A DNA stretch of 64,000 nucleotides from Clostridium omnivorum (GTDB lineage: Bacteria > Bacillota > Clostridia > Clostridiales > Clostridiaceae). The stretch is taken from NCBI RefSeq assembly GCF_026012015.1, contig NZ_BRXR01000001.1:3384728-3448727 (forward strand). The letters are read 5' to 3'. The notes beneath the pieces were generated by a model that saw only the letters and a list, made by a program, of their open reading frames with translations, made no database searches and had not been told where the DNA came from. Made by a program: the position numbers and the translations under genes. Below are positions 51,338 to 60,780 of this stretch, piece after piece; within the stretch, counting starts at the first letter, position 1; each line of letters opens with the position of its first letter.

Positions 51338-53143
51338 ATGAAGAAATTGTTTAAGTTAATTAAGGGAAATAGATTGTTATATCTTGCAGCCATGATGGCT
51401 ATAGCAATATCTACCTTTCTATCTACACTAGAGCCTATGGTTACTAAAGTAACTATAGATTCAATAATTGGAAATAAACCTTTAGACGTACCAGCACCTA
51501 TTGCTAGGTTCGTAGTGTTCTTAGGCGGTAAGGATGTATTATGGAGAAATTTATGGATTTGTGCCTTATGTCTTGTTGCAATAACCAGTACAAGAGGAAT
51601 ATTTTTATTCTTAAGAGGAAAGCTCTCCTCTCAGGCTGCTGAAAATATTGCACGAAATATGAGAGAAAAACTTTATGATCATATTCAAAACCTGCCTTAT
51701 GGCTACCATGTAAAGGCTGAATCAGGAGATTTAATTCAACGCTGTACCTCAGATGTAGACACAGTTAGAAAATTCTTTGCAAATCAAATGGTTGATATAG
51801 GAAGGGCAATTTTTATAGTAACTTTTTCACTTATAATGATGCTTTCATTAAATAAAAAGATGACATTGATTGCAATGATTATAGTACCTTTTATATTTAT
51901 CTTTTCCTATGTATTCTTCAACAAAATAAAAAGTACCTTCGAAAAATCAGATGCTCAGGAAGGTGTACTGACTTCAATACTTCAAGAAAACCTTAGCGGA
52001 GTAAGGGTGGTAAAAGCCTTTGGAAGGCAAACCTTTGAGATCGAAAAATACGAAAAGGAAAATGCTAAATATAGAGATTTAACCTTCAAGTTGATTAAAT
52101 TACTTTCTACCTATTGGTCACTATCAGACTTTCTTTGTATGACTCAAATAGGATTAGTTCTAATGTCTGGTATTTATTTTGCAGTTAAAGGTGAGATAAC
52201 ACTAGGTACATTAGTAGTTTTTAACACCTATGAAGGAATGTTATTATGGCCTATTAGACAGCTAGGAAGAATCCTTTCCGATATGGGAAAAATGACTGTT
52301 TCATTAGGAAGAATAACAAATATCCTTGAAATACCTGAAGAGCAGGAGCATGGAAAAGCATTAAAACCAGAGATTCAAGGAGAAGTTACCTTTGAGAATG
52401 TAACCTTTGAATATGATAAAGATAGTGAAGTGCTTAATGATATAAGCTTTACGGTAAAGAAAGGAGAAACAGTAGCCATTGTTGGACCTACTGGTTCTGG
52501 TAAATCATCACTTATGCATCTTCTATTAAGACTTTACGACTATAATAAAGGTTCCATTAAGATTGATGGCATAGAGCTTTCTGATATAGAAAGAAAATGG
52601 ATAAGAAACAATGTAGGAATCGTGCTTCAAGAGCCCTTTCTATATTCAAGGACTATAAAAGAAAATATTAAAATAGCAAAGCTAGATAGTGAAGACATTG
52701 AAATCGAAAATGCAGCTACGGCAGCAGCAGTACACAATGTTATAACTTCCTTTGAAAAAGGCTATGACACTATAGTTGGAGAAAAAGGTGTTACATTATC
52801 AGGAGGACAAAGACAAAGGGTTGCAATTGCAAGAACCCTTATTAAGAAGATGCCTATTCTTATATTTGATGACTCTTTAAGTGCAGTTGATGCTGAGACT
52901 GATAGATTAATCAGAGAAGAATTAAAGAAGAAGAGTGCAGACAACACTACCTTTATAATCTCTCACAGAATCTCAACAGTTATGGATGCAGATAAGATTA
53001 TAGTTCTAAATCATGGAAAAGTCGAAAGTATAGGCACTCATGATGAGTTAGTTAATAAGGATGGTATCTATAAGAGAATATGGGAGATACAAAATTCATT
53101 GGATACCTTTGACGAGGAAGATAATAAGGCATGCAATGAGTAA
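51338..53143 (+). CDS. heterodimeric ABC multidrug exporter subunit (BmrC/YheI-like)
   Basis: 601 residues: six membrane segments then an ABC domain with GPTGSGKSS (~383), signature LSGGQRQR (~486) and Walker B LIFDDSLSAVD. The catalytic Glu after Walker B is Asp, so this subunit contributes a degenerate ATP site, as known for BmrC. A good SD (AAGGGGGGG) precedes the ATG. The partner subunit follows after 15 bases. Probably exports lipophilic drugs and is induced through the leader. Confidence 0.88.
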   Translation: MKKLFKLIKGNRLLYLAAMMAIAISTFLSTLEPMVTKVTIDSIIGNKPLDVPAPIARFVVFLGGKDVLWRNLWICALCLVAITSTRGIFLFLRGKLSSQAAENIARNMREKLYDHIQNLPYGYHVKAESGDLIQRCTSDVDTVRKFFANQMVDIGRAIFIVTFSLIMMLSLNKKMTLIAMIIVPFIFIFSYVFFNKIKSTFEKSDAQEGVLTSILQENLSGVRVVKAFGRQTFEIEKYEKENAKYRDLTFKLIKLLSTYWSLSDFLCMTQIGLVLMSGIYFAVKGEITLGTLVVFNTYEGMLLWPIRQLGRILSDMGKMTVSLGRITNILEIPEEQEHGKALKPEIQGEVTFENVTFEYDKDSEVLNDISFTVKKGETVAIVGPTGSGKSSLMHLLLRLYDYNKGSIKIDGIELSDIERKWIRNNVGIVLQEPFLYSRTIKENIKIAKLDSEDIEIENAATAAAVHNVITSFEKGYDTIVGEKGVTLSGGQRQRVAIARTLIKKMPILIFDDSLSAVDAETDRLIREELKKKSADNTTFIISHRISTVMDADKIIVLNHGKVESIGTHDELVNKDGIYKRIWEIQNSLDTFDEEDNKACNE

Positions 53144-53158
53144 AAGGGGGATGATGTT

Positions 53159-54991
53159 ATGGCTAGAATTGATGAAAATAAAGTAACAGAAAAAATAGAT
53201 ATAGGTATATGGAGAAAGCTCTTTAAATATCTTACAGAGTTCAGAAGAGGACTTGCATTTATGGCATTATTAATGGTAGGAGTTGCAGGCATAGATGCTA
53301 TTATGCCTCTTCTCACCCGTTATGCCATAGATAATTTTATAGCAAAGAAAACTATGGATGGATTAAAACTTTTTGCAGTAGCTTATTTTAGCATAATTTG
53401 CTTTCAAGTATTTAATATAAAAATGTTTATTTGGCAAGCAGGAAAAATTGAAACCCACCTGGCTTATCATATAAGAAAGCTTGGCTTTAAAAGGCTTCAA
53501 CAGCTGTCTTTTTCTTATTATGATAATTCTTCAGTAGGATGGCTTATGGCAAGAATGACCTCAGACGTAGCAAGACTTAGTGAAATTATTTCCTGGGGAC
53601 TAATCGATATGGTATGGGCATTAGTTATGATGATTGGCTTTTTAGGAATAATGTTCTACTGCAATGTAAAGCTGACATTAATAAGCATGTGCGTAGTACC
53701 TCCCCTATTTGTTATAGGAATGTTTTTTCAAAAGAAAATTTTAAAATCTTATAGAAATGTAAGAAAAATAAATTCTCAATTAACAGCGGATTTTAGTGAA
53801 GAGGTGGCTGGTGCTAAGACTACAAAGACTCTTGTGAGAGAAGGAGAAAACCTGAAGGAATTTAGGCAGGATGCCACTAATATGAGAAATTCTGCTGTAA
53901 GAGCAGCAATGTTCTCCGCGCTTTTCCTTCCAATAGTCATATCTATGGGAAGCATAGGTACGGGCTTTGCAATTTGGATTGGTGGAAAAAGTGTTATAGG
54001 AGGCACCTTATCTTACGGTACCTTTGTAATGTTTATTGCTTATACGGTTCAATTCTTTGATCCAGTAAGCCAGCTGGCTGGAACTATCGCAGAGCTTCAA
54101 CATGCTCAGGCTTCAGCAGAAAGAATAATCTCTCTTGTAGAAACTGAACCAGATATATGGGATAGAGAAGATGTAATTAAAAAATATGGTGATTTATTTG
54201 ATGCTAAAAAAGAAAACTGGGAAGAGCTTCACGGTGATATAGAATTTAAGAACGTTTGCTTCTCCTATAAAAATGGAGAAAAAGTACTTGAAAACTTTAA
54301 CCTTAAGGTTAAGAAAGGTGAAACAGTTGCTCTTGTTGGAGAAACAGGCTCTGGAAAAAGCACTATAGTAAATTTGATTTGTAGATTCTATGAACCAAAC
54401 AGTGGAGAAATATTGATAGATGGAGTTGACTACAGAGAAAGATCTCTGTTATGGCTTCAATCTAATATAGGTTATGTGCTTCAAAGTCCGCACCTATTTA
54501 GCGGAACTGTTAGAGACAATATAAGATATGGAAAGCTTGAAGCAACGGAGGAAGAAATTGAAATAGCAGCAAAGCTTGTAAATGCTCATAGCTTCATAAT
54601 GAAAATGGAAAAAGGCTATGACACAGAGGTTAGTGAAGGTGGCGGCAACCTTTCAACTGGTGAAAAGCAGCTTATCTCCTTTGCTAGAGCTATAGTAGCA
54701 AGCCCTGCCCTATTTGTACTGGATGAAGCAACCTCCTCTATAGATACAGAAACTGAAAGAATGATACAAAACGCTATAGATAAAGTACTCCATAACAGAA
54801 CAAGCTTCGTTGTAGCTCATAGACTTTCAACTATAGTTTCTGCTGATAAAATCCTTGTAATAAGAAATGGTAAAATCACAGAAGCAGGAACCCACAGAGA
54901 ATTGATAAGAAAAAAAGGTTACTATTATAACCTGTATACTAATCAACTTCTTGAAGAGAAAGAAATGGAAAGCAAGGCTGTGGTTTCATAA
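53159..54991 (+). CDS. heterodimeric ABC multidrug exporter subunit (BmrD/YheH-like)
   Basis: 610 residues: six membrane segments, then an ABC domain with GETGSGKST (~394), signature NLSTGEKQL (divergent: STG instead of SGG) and canonical Walker B FVLDEATSSID with the catalytic Glu. The divergent signature faces the partner's site, completing the picture of one active and one degenerate ATP site. SD AAAGGGGG precedes the ATG. Inner-membrane exporter with the preceding gene. Confidence 0.88.
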   Translation: MARIDENKVTEKIDIGIWRKLFKYLTEFRRGLAFMALLMVGVAGIDAIMPLLTRYAIDNFIAKKTMDGLKLFAVAYFSIICFQVFNIKMFIWQAGKIETHLAYHIRKLGFKRLQQLSFSYYDNSSVGWLMARMTSDVARLSEIISWGLIDMVWALVMMIGFLGIMFYCNVKLTLISMCVVPPLFVIGMFFQKKILKSYRNVRKINSQLTADFSEEVAGAKTTKTLVREGENLKEFRQDATNMRNSAVRAAMFSALFLPIVISMGSIGTGFAIWIGGKSVIGGTLSYGTFVMFIAYTVQFFDPVSQLAGTIAELQHAQASAERIISLVETEPDIWDREDVIKKYGDLFDAKKENWEELHGDIEFKNVCFSYKNGEKVLENFNLKVKKGETVALVGETGSGKSTIVNLICRFYEPNSGEILIDGVDYRERSLLWLQSNIGYVLQSPHLFSGTVRDNIRYGKLEATEEEIEIAAKLVNAHSFIMKMEKGYDTEVSEGGGNLSTGEKQLISFARAIVASPALFVLDEATSSIDTETERMIQNAIDKVLHNRTSFVVAHRLSTIVSADKILVIRNGKITEAGTHRELIRKKGYYYNLYTNQLLEEKEMESKAVVS

Positions 54992-55144
54992 AAACTTCTG
55001 CGAGAGTAGAGAACCTTGAAGAGTTTATGAAAATTACACTTAGAACTTGAGGTATTAAGTATTAATATATGCTAAATTATGGTAATATATATAAATAACT
55101 AAACTATATCTATTTTAAATTAATTTTATAGGAGGCTGAGGGTT

Positions 55145-55507
55145 ATGGGGATTTTTAATGCTACTGAGTATTCAGTTCAAATGGCTGAAAAGGAATTTGG
55201 TAAGCTGCTTGCTCCAGGTGAGAGAATTGAAAGGGCATACAGATTAATTAGGGATACCTTTATTTTTACTGATAAAAGATTGATACTAATTGATGTTCAA
55301 GGAATAACAGGAAAGAAGGTTGAAAGCCATTCTATTCCGTATAAATCAATATCACATTTTAGTGTTGAAAGCGCTGGGGTAATGGATTTAGATGCAGAGT
55401 TAAAAATATATATCAGTGGTAATATGACTCCAATAGAAAAGACATTCAGCAAAAACCTAAATATATATGAGGTACAGTCAGTATTGGCAGGCTATGTATT
55501 AAAATAA
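55145..55507 (+). CDS. PH domain protein (bPH_1 / DUF1696)
   Basis: 120 residues covering one bacterial PH domain: GERIERAYRLIRDTFIFTDKRLILID, then SIPYKSISHFSVE and a final helix. Function unknown; bacterial PH domains form ring oligomers or bind peptides. SD AGGAGG precedes the start. Monocistronic with a terminator immediately after. Confidence 0.85.
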   Translation: MGIFNATEYSVQMAEKEFGKLLAPGERIERAYRLIRDTFIFTDKRLILIDVQGITGKKVESHSIPYKSISHFSVESAGVMDLDAELKIYISGNMTPIEKTFSKNLNIYEVQSVLAGYVLK

Positions 55508-55508
55508 T

Positions 55509-55540
55509 TAGAGGCGATTAAAATTATCGCCTCTTTCTTA
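55509..55540 (+). terminator. terminator after PH domain gene
   Basis: AGAGGCGAT pairs with ATCGCCTCT, 7-base loop, then TTCTTAT. Confidence 0.8.
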
Positions 55541-55573
55541 TAGTGAAGGTGTTATTCTATAAGGTAAACTTCA

Positions 55574-56722
55574 TCATTTCATATATTTGTCTACCAATTG
55601 GTAACATCTTTCTTGCGTTGATTTTGCCAAAGATCCCGCATATAAAACTTTTTCCATAGTACCACCGGCCATTTCTGCTGCATCCTTTTTAGCTTTAGCA
55701 TCTCTATCTTTTATCCACTGAAGTTCTTCGTTTTGTAATTTTTTCATATCAGTTGCGGATAACTGAGTTTTTAAAACGCCATAGATTTCATTTAATGCGG
55801 TATCCCATTGTTTATATTCTTTATATGCCTCTTGATACATATCATTGGTAGTTGCAGAGGGAGAATTAGCTCCCTTAAACTCTAATTTAATTTTATCTAG
55901 TTTAGCTTTGTATTCCTGCTTTTTACTGCCTTGATTAGAGGGATTACTTTGAGTATTGGAACTAGATTGATTATCTGCTATTTTTGTTTTAATGTTGCTT
56001 TCGGAAAGTTCATACCAATCTACGTCTTTTTTTTCATTTTGTTTTTTAGTAAAAGAATCAAATGCTTCTTTTGAAACGGGTTTATTATTAATGAAGTAGG
56101 ATATGGATAAACCCTTAGTGTTTTGACTTGACTTCATATATCCTAATACATCAGTTTCATAGGCATTTGAATTGAATTTCAGTTTTGAACATTCGTTATC
56201 ATATGCACCGCCTGAACTCCAAAAGGTGCCGTCAACCTTAAGCATTTCTAAACCTCTGTACACTTTAAAGTATCCATAAACTTTACCATTCATATAATGA
56301 AGGATTTCGTAAAACTCTGGATGATCACCCGCTGTTAATTCAAGAACAACCTCAGGTATTTTGTCACCATCCATATCAAGTACTGCGAAACGCGTTGCTT
56401 TGAAGGTAGTATCATAAAGCTTTTTATTAGTTAAAAAATCCTTCAAATATATATCTTGCTTGTTATCTGTGCTATAAAATTCAGCCTTATTTTGTAGTGC
56501 TGCTTTATATGCATTCATTGCTAAATTCTTAGTGTTTGTATTTTCATCTTTGCTATCTGAAGAAGTACTTGTAACTGTAGCTTTTACATCTTCATTATTT
56601 GTAGCACTTACAACTGTGGATTCCTTGCTATTTTGCTGTGCAGTATTATCCTTAATAGATTTTCCGCAGCCTGCCAAAAGCATAGGAACTGTGATAATTG
56701 CTAAAAGTATTTTTTTATTCAT
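55574..56722 (-). CDS. lipoprotein with LprI-type (DUF1311) C-terminal domain
   Basis: 382 residues. Lipobox LLAGC with Cys19, then a Ser/Thr/Asn-rich linker, a central beta domain with LDMDGDKIPEVVLEL (calcium-loop-like FG-GAP style), a second low-complexity linker, and a C-terminal LprI/DUF1311 domain ending LQNEELQWIKDRDAKAK. Surface lipoprotein; LprI relatives inhibit lysozyme, the role here is unknown. Start 56722 is chosen because the GGAGG lies inside the longer reading from 56734. Confidence 0.82.
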   Translation of the reverse strand: MNKKILLAIITVPMLLAGCGKSIKDNTAQQNSKESTVVSATNNEDVKATVTSTSSDSKDENTNTKNLAMNAYKAALQNKAEFYSTDNKQDIYLKDFLTNKKLYDTTFKATRFAVLDMDGDKIPEVVLELTAGDHPEFYEILHYMNGKVYGYFKVYRGLEMLKVDGTFWSSGGAYDNECSKLKFNSNAYETDVLGYMKSSQNTKGLSISYFINNKPVSKEAFDSFTKKQNEKKDVDWYELSESNIKTKIADNQSSSNTQSNPSNQGSKKQEYKAKLDKIKLEFKGANSPSATTNDMYQEAYKEYKQWDTALNEIYGVLKTQLSATDMKKLQNEELQWIKDRDAKAKKDAAEMAGGTMEKVLYAGSLAKSTQERCYQLVDKYMK

Positions 56723-56854
56723 TTTAACCTCCATTTAAAACTCTGCTTTGTTAACTTATTTTATTTTGAAATTTATAGAGCTTATTAAATATATCTTATA
56801 GAATTATATATCAAATTTACCTAAAAATAGTTACATAGTAGTTACAAAGCAGGC

Positions 56855-56881
56855 GTGCCATCAGGAAGCTTAGTTTGGCAC
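56855..56881. repeat. diverged member of the palindromic repeat family
   Basis: GTGCCA, 15 bases, TGGCAC: the same words and spacing as 7667-7693 in the best copy. It lies between the lipoprotein and kinase genes. Confidence 0.45.
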
Positions 56882-56933
56882 ACTAAAGTTCCTTTTATCC
56901 TGCAAAAGAAAAATTATTTTACTTTCTAGAGGA

Positions 56934-58988
56934 CTATATATCAGAAAACTCTATATTTACTTTTTCTACAGGTGCTGTTTTAAGGTTCAGCTTTTCAGAG
57001 TTTTGTTTTTTAGTCTCAGGTAATGTGGCTGGTAAAGTGATAATGAAGGTGGTGCCTATGCCATACTCACTCTCCACTGAAATTGTACCTTTGTGCAGTT
57101 CCACCAGTGATTTAACCAGTGATAGACCAATACCGCTGCCTTCCTGTGATCTAGTGAGGGATTTGTCAACTTGGACAAATCTCTCAAATATTGAGTTAAG
57201 ATCATCTTTTTGCATTCCAATTCCTGTATCCTTTACACGGATTGTAACACTGTCATCACTATCTGTAAGTTCTACGGTGATTGTTGCTCCAGGATTAGAA
57301 AACTTTACTGCATTGGAAAGTAAGTTTAGCATCACTCTCTCTATTTTATCCTTGTCAAAGCACATGTATTTTTCTTCAACGTCCGTATCAAAGCATAATT
57401 CAATTCCATTGTTCTTGATATAATTAGCAGCTGACATGGTGGTATCCTCCACTGCTGCTACTATGTCATTGTAATTAAAATCCGGTTCTATATAGCCAGA
57501 TTCAATTTTTGAAATATCTATAATATTATTAACCAGCCGAAATAATCTATAACAATTTTGTTTCATAATCTTAAGGTGTTTTTGAAGCTCTATTTGGTCG
57601 GCTGAAATTTTACCATTATCAATGTAAAGCTTTATAAGCTGTATGGTGCTTAGTATAATATTAATAGGAGTACGAAGTTCGTGGGACATATTTACAAAGA
57701 ATTCGTTTTTCATCTTATCGTACTTTGACATCTCAAGCAGTAACTTTTTCTTTTCTTCTAAAATTTCTTCCTTCAACTTTATTTCTTCAGAGTATACCTC
57801 AAGCTTAGCCTGGGATTCTGCTAAATGTACAATGATAGAAAAGAACATACTTACAATGAAGAAAAGCATAGCCCATTGTGTAAAAAATTTTAATTTCACT
57901 GTATCAATAACAGTGTACCAGCGGATTAAGTCTATGATTGCAAATACATAGAGTAAAATAAAGTTCATACCAAAGACTCTTTCTATTTTTGTTCCTTTGA
58001 ACAAAGATTTTACCGTCATAAAGGTTATAGTCATTATTATGCATATTAATAATACATGAAAATACTTCATGGAGTTATATATGGAAAAGATGTGTAAAAG
58101 GCTGCCTGCAATGCTAAGCGCTGTAAAAATGGATGTAATTATGGCTAATAAGTTCAATAGGGCTGCAAATTTACTGTTTAGTATACTTTTTAAAAATAAA
58201 CATAACCAAACAGGCATAAGGTATATAGAAGTTAGATTTAAGTACAGCCAAAGCACAGGAGCATTTAAGAAATACTGCTTTACGCTGGTATTGGAAAGTA
58301 ACCATATACCAGTAAAAATTGAAAATAGACCTAAATATAATAAGGGTTTTTTATTGTTTCTTAACTTATCTATAAAGGATATTAAAAAGGAGCATATGCC
58401 TACAAAAACAAAAAGTCCAACAAGCACTATTGTATCTATATCCTGCTTAAAAAGCTTTTCGGGGAAGCCGCTTTTAGGTCCTATATCAAATTTCCCCAAG
58501 ATTCCAGTGCTAAATTTATTTAGAGAATACATTCTTATATAAACGGTTTTCCCAGCATAATCCTTTGGAAGAGTTATTATGTGCCAGGATGTACCTGGGG
58601 AATATTTATCATTAATAGTATTAAAATCTCCAAATTTGCTTATCAATTTGCCATCTAAATATAATTCAAAGGTTTTATCATAGGTATAAAGTAATAAAGC
58701 AGGCTCGTCAACATGATAATCCGAGAGAGTGGTTTTTATCCAAAGATAGTTGCTGTCTATATTACTCTTTCCTTCTTGTGGGGCACTGCAAGGCAGCCAG
58801 CTAGTAGAGCTGCTTTTATCTTTTACCCAGACTGGTATACCGGCTTCATCCATAGGAGAATCCCCAACTCTATATTCCCATTTATGATCATCAATAGAAC
58901 ATGAAGTTTTAAGGACTTCCTCTGCATATACAGAATGCACGCTGGCAAAAAGTATAAAAATCACTAAAGCAAAAAACAGTTTCTTCAT
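56934..58988 (-). CDS. 7TMR-DISM sensor histidine kinase
   Basis: 684 residues. A signal peptide (KKLFFALVIFILFASVHSVYA), an extracellular carbohydrate-binding-like DISMED2 domain (~30-180), seven membrane segments, a coiled coil, HisKA with MSHELRTPINI, and HATPase with N-box NLLSNAVKFS, DTGIGM and GSGIGLSLVK. No receiver domain and no adjacent response regulator, so it is an orphan. Start 58988 has a GGGGG site; the longer reading from 59021 does not. Second 7TMR-DISM protein in the window. Confidence 0.88.
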   Translation of the reverse strand: MKKLFFALVIFILFASVHSVYAEEVLKTSCSIDDHKWEYRVGDSPMDEAGIPVWVKDKSSSTSWLPCSAPQEGKSNIDSNYLWIKTTLSDYHVDEPALLLYTYDKTFELYLDGKLISKFGDFNTINDKYSPGTSWHIITLPKDYAGKTVYIRMYSLNKFSTGILGKFDIGPKSGFPEKLFKQDIDTIVLVGLFVFVGICSFLISFIDKLRNNKKPLLYLGLFSIFTGIWLLSNTSVKQYFLNAPVLWLYLNLTSIYLMPVWLCLFLKSILNSKFAALLNLLAIITSIFTALSIAGSLLHIFSIYNSMKYFHVLLICIIMTITFMTVKSLFKGTKIERVFGMNFILLYVFAIIDLIRWYTVIDTVKLKFFTQWAMLFFIVSMFFSIIVHLAESQAKLEVYSEEIKLKEEILEEKKKLLLEMSKYDKMKNEFFVNMSHELRTPINIILSTIQLIKLYIDNGKISADQIELQKHLKIMKQNCYRLFRLVNNIIDISKIESGYIEPDFNYNDIVAAVEDTTMSAANYIKNNGIELCFDTDVEEKYMCFDKDKIERVMLNLLSNAVKFSNPGATITVELTDSDDSVTIRVKDTGIGMQKDDLNSIFERFVQVDKSLTRSQEGSGIGLSLVKSLVELHKGTISVESEYGIGTTFIITLPATLPETKKQNSEKLNLKTAPVEKVNIEFSDI

Positions 58989-59163
58989 TAGCAAGTCCCC
59001 CTTAAGTATATGTTTATACATATTATATCAAAATTTTACCTAAATTTACATAAGCCGAAATAAATTTGTCGAAATATACCTGGCATAACCCTCTAAAAAA
59101 TTCATATGGATACGTATATTCAATAGGCGCAAAATATAACACAAGTTACGAAAGAGGTAAAGT

Positions 59164-59931
59164 ATGCTAAGTATTAGAACTAGAAAAAGTAGAAAAAACA
59201 AAGTAGTAAAAATTTTGCAGGTTAAGGATTTGAAAATAGACCATACAGAAAATAAAAGCTTTACTGAGGTAGAAGAAGAGCTGACACTAGAGCAGTATGT
59301 GAAGGATAGGGATTTTTTAGAGGCAAAGGATGTATATAATATTACTTTGAGCTTATGCGAAACACTGATCAATTTAAATAGTTTAAACTATTCTATTGAG
59401 TGCAGTCAGCTTATCCCTTCAAATATTACCATAAATGATAACATGAAAATTTATATAAAGAATTTAGGAGTTTCAAAGTATTTTCATTTAAGCAATAGCA
59501 ATTCTATGAGTATATCAAGCTTTAAAAGTACATATGATAATCAGCAGAAGCTTGAGCAAATTATAAATACTTTGGGTATACTTATGTATTTTATGGCTAC
59601 AGGTAAAGAACCAGTTACAATGTTACAGCCGCTTTTAGAGGATAGCTATGGCAGCAATGTAGAAAGTAATCTAAAAAGAATAATACAAAGGTGTTTTCAT
59701 ATTGATATAAAAAAGAGATATGTTTCAATTGAAGAGCTAAATAAAGAAATAATTATCCAACTTATGATAAAAAATAAATATGAAAAGATAGAAAAGTTAT
59801 GCAGCACTTATAGTGATTCAAGTAATCCTTTAGGTTATAATAGGTTAACAAGGGTACATAAGCGTAAAGCTAAAAGAAACTTTAACACAGTATTATCGAA
59901 GATTAACGCTACTTTATCAACATTATTATAA
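59164..59931 (+). CDS. protein-kinase-like protein, probable pseudokinase
   Basis: 255 residues. The middle matches the catalytic loop and following region of Hanks-type kinases in degraded form: LIPSNITINDNMKIYIKNLGVSKY (where active kinases have HRDxKPxN...DFG), then LGILMYFMATGKEP and a C-lobe ending RCFHIDIKKRYVSIEEL. The N-lobe with glycine loop and Lys is missing, and both catalytic Asp are replaced. It is therefore probably a signalling scaffold. GAGG precedes the ATG. It is divergent from the 7TMR-DISM kinase gene. Confidence 0.65.
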   Translation: MLSIRTRKSRKNKVVKILQVKDLKIDHTENKSFTEVEEELTLEQYVKDRDFLEAKDVYNITLSLCETLINLNSLNYSIECSQLIPSNITINDNMKIYIKNLGVSKYFHLSNSNSMSISSFKSTYDNQQKLEQIINTLGILMYFMATGKEPVTMLQPLLEDSYGSNVESNLKRIIQRCFHIDIKKRYVSIEELNKEIIIQLMIKNKYEKIEKLCSTYSDSSNPLGYNRLTRVHKRKAKRNFNTVLSKINATLSTLL

Positions 59932-59970
59932 AGTAATAAATAATTTATATTTTAAAATGGGTGAGAGCTT

Positions 59971-60285
59971 ATGAAAATTTTAATTATGAAAATTACACTA
60001 AGAGCTTCTTGGGTACATTCCTTAAAGGAAAAGAGAATGGTTGTAAAAAGTATTGTTCAAAAGCTTAAGAACAAATTCAACATATCTGTAGCTGAAGTTG
60101 ATGAGCAGGATATTCATCAGATCATAGTTATAGGTATTGCTGCAGTATGCGGAAGTTCAGCTCAGGTGGATTCTACAATGGAAAATATAATTGATTTTGT
60201 TGAAGCTAATACAGATGCAGAATTAGTTGATATTGCTAGAGATGATGCCATTGGATATTTTGATGATAATAAGCTTAATATTTAA
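59971..60285 (+). CDS. DUF503 family protein (YlxP-like)
   Basis: 104 residues: LRASWVHSLKEKRMVVKSIVQKLKNKFNISVAEV is diagnostic of DUF503. A small ferredoxin-like fold protein, possibly tied to ribosome assembly since YlxP is encoded beside rbfA and infB elsewhere; here it is not. SD GGGTGAG is close to the ATG. A small operon with the next gene is possible (72-base gap). Confidence 0.85.
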   Translation: MKILIMKITLRASWVHSLKEKRMVVKSIVQKLKNKFNISVAEVDEQDIHQIIVIGIAAVCGSSAQVDSTMENIIDFVEANTDAELVDIARDDAIGYFDDNKLNI

Positions 60286-60357
60286 GCTTTACTGTAAATA
60301 TTGGTGTATAATAGATGTAATATATAATCCTTAAAGTTTTCTGAAAGGGATGAGATA

Positions 60358-60729
60358 ATGAAACCAACAATTTTATTGTTTAATATAACGGATAAAACTA
60401 AATATGCCAATATTTTAAAGGCGGCCATGCCGCTTAAGGTGAGAATTAAGAAGGTAGACAGGGAGGATTATCTGCAGCCAATTGGCTATTTAGCAGGTAA
60501 GAAGGAAATTGCTTCTGTACCAGAAAAGTACGAAGGTTCAGAGTTTGATGAAGAAATGCTTTTGATTTCTGATTTTACAGATGCAATGCTAAATCAATTG
60601 CTGAATGCTTTGAGAAAATCAGCTGTAAAGATTAATTTCAAAGCTGTTTTGACTCAGACTAATGAAAAATGGAACCCAATACAGTTATATGAAGAATTAG
60701 GTAAAGAGCATGAACAATTAAATAAATAG
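60358..60729 (+). CDS. DUF3783 family protein
   Basis: 123 residues: ILLFNITDKTKYANILKAAMPLKVRIKKV at the N-terminus, then LLISDFTDAMLNQLLNALRKSAVKINFKAVLT, which I recognise as DUF3783. Function unknown. SD AAAGGGATGAG precedes the ATG. Followed by a 13-bp hairpin. Confidence 0.8.
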   Translation: MKPTILLFNITDKTKYANILKAAMPLKVRIKKVDREDYLQPIGYLAGKKEIASVPEKYEGSEFDEEMLLISDFTDAMLNQLLNALRKSAVKINFKAVLTQTNEKWNPIQLYEELGKEHEQLNK

Positions 60730-60739
60730 GGTAATAAGC

Positions 60740-60770
60740 TAAGGGGTCTGTGCAATACACAGACCCCTTA
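60740..60770. terminator. hairpin between convergent genes
   Basis: A perfect 13-bp stem, TAAGGGGTCTGTG with CACAGACCCCTTA, 5-base loop. No real T-tract on either side, so termination is inferred from position. Confidence 0.55.
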
Positions 60771-60780
60771 ACTTCAGCAA

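Noticed and set aside
57025-58542. Three plus-strand frames (102-157 codons) opposite the histidine kinase gene
   Set aside because: The minus-strand gene has all kinase motifs; these are antisense shadows.
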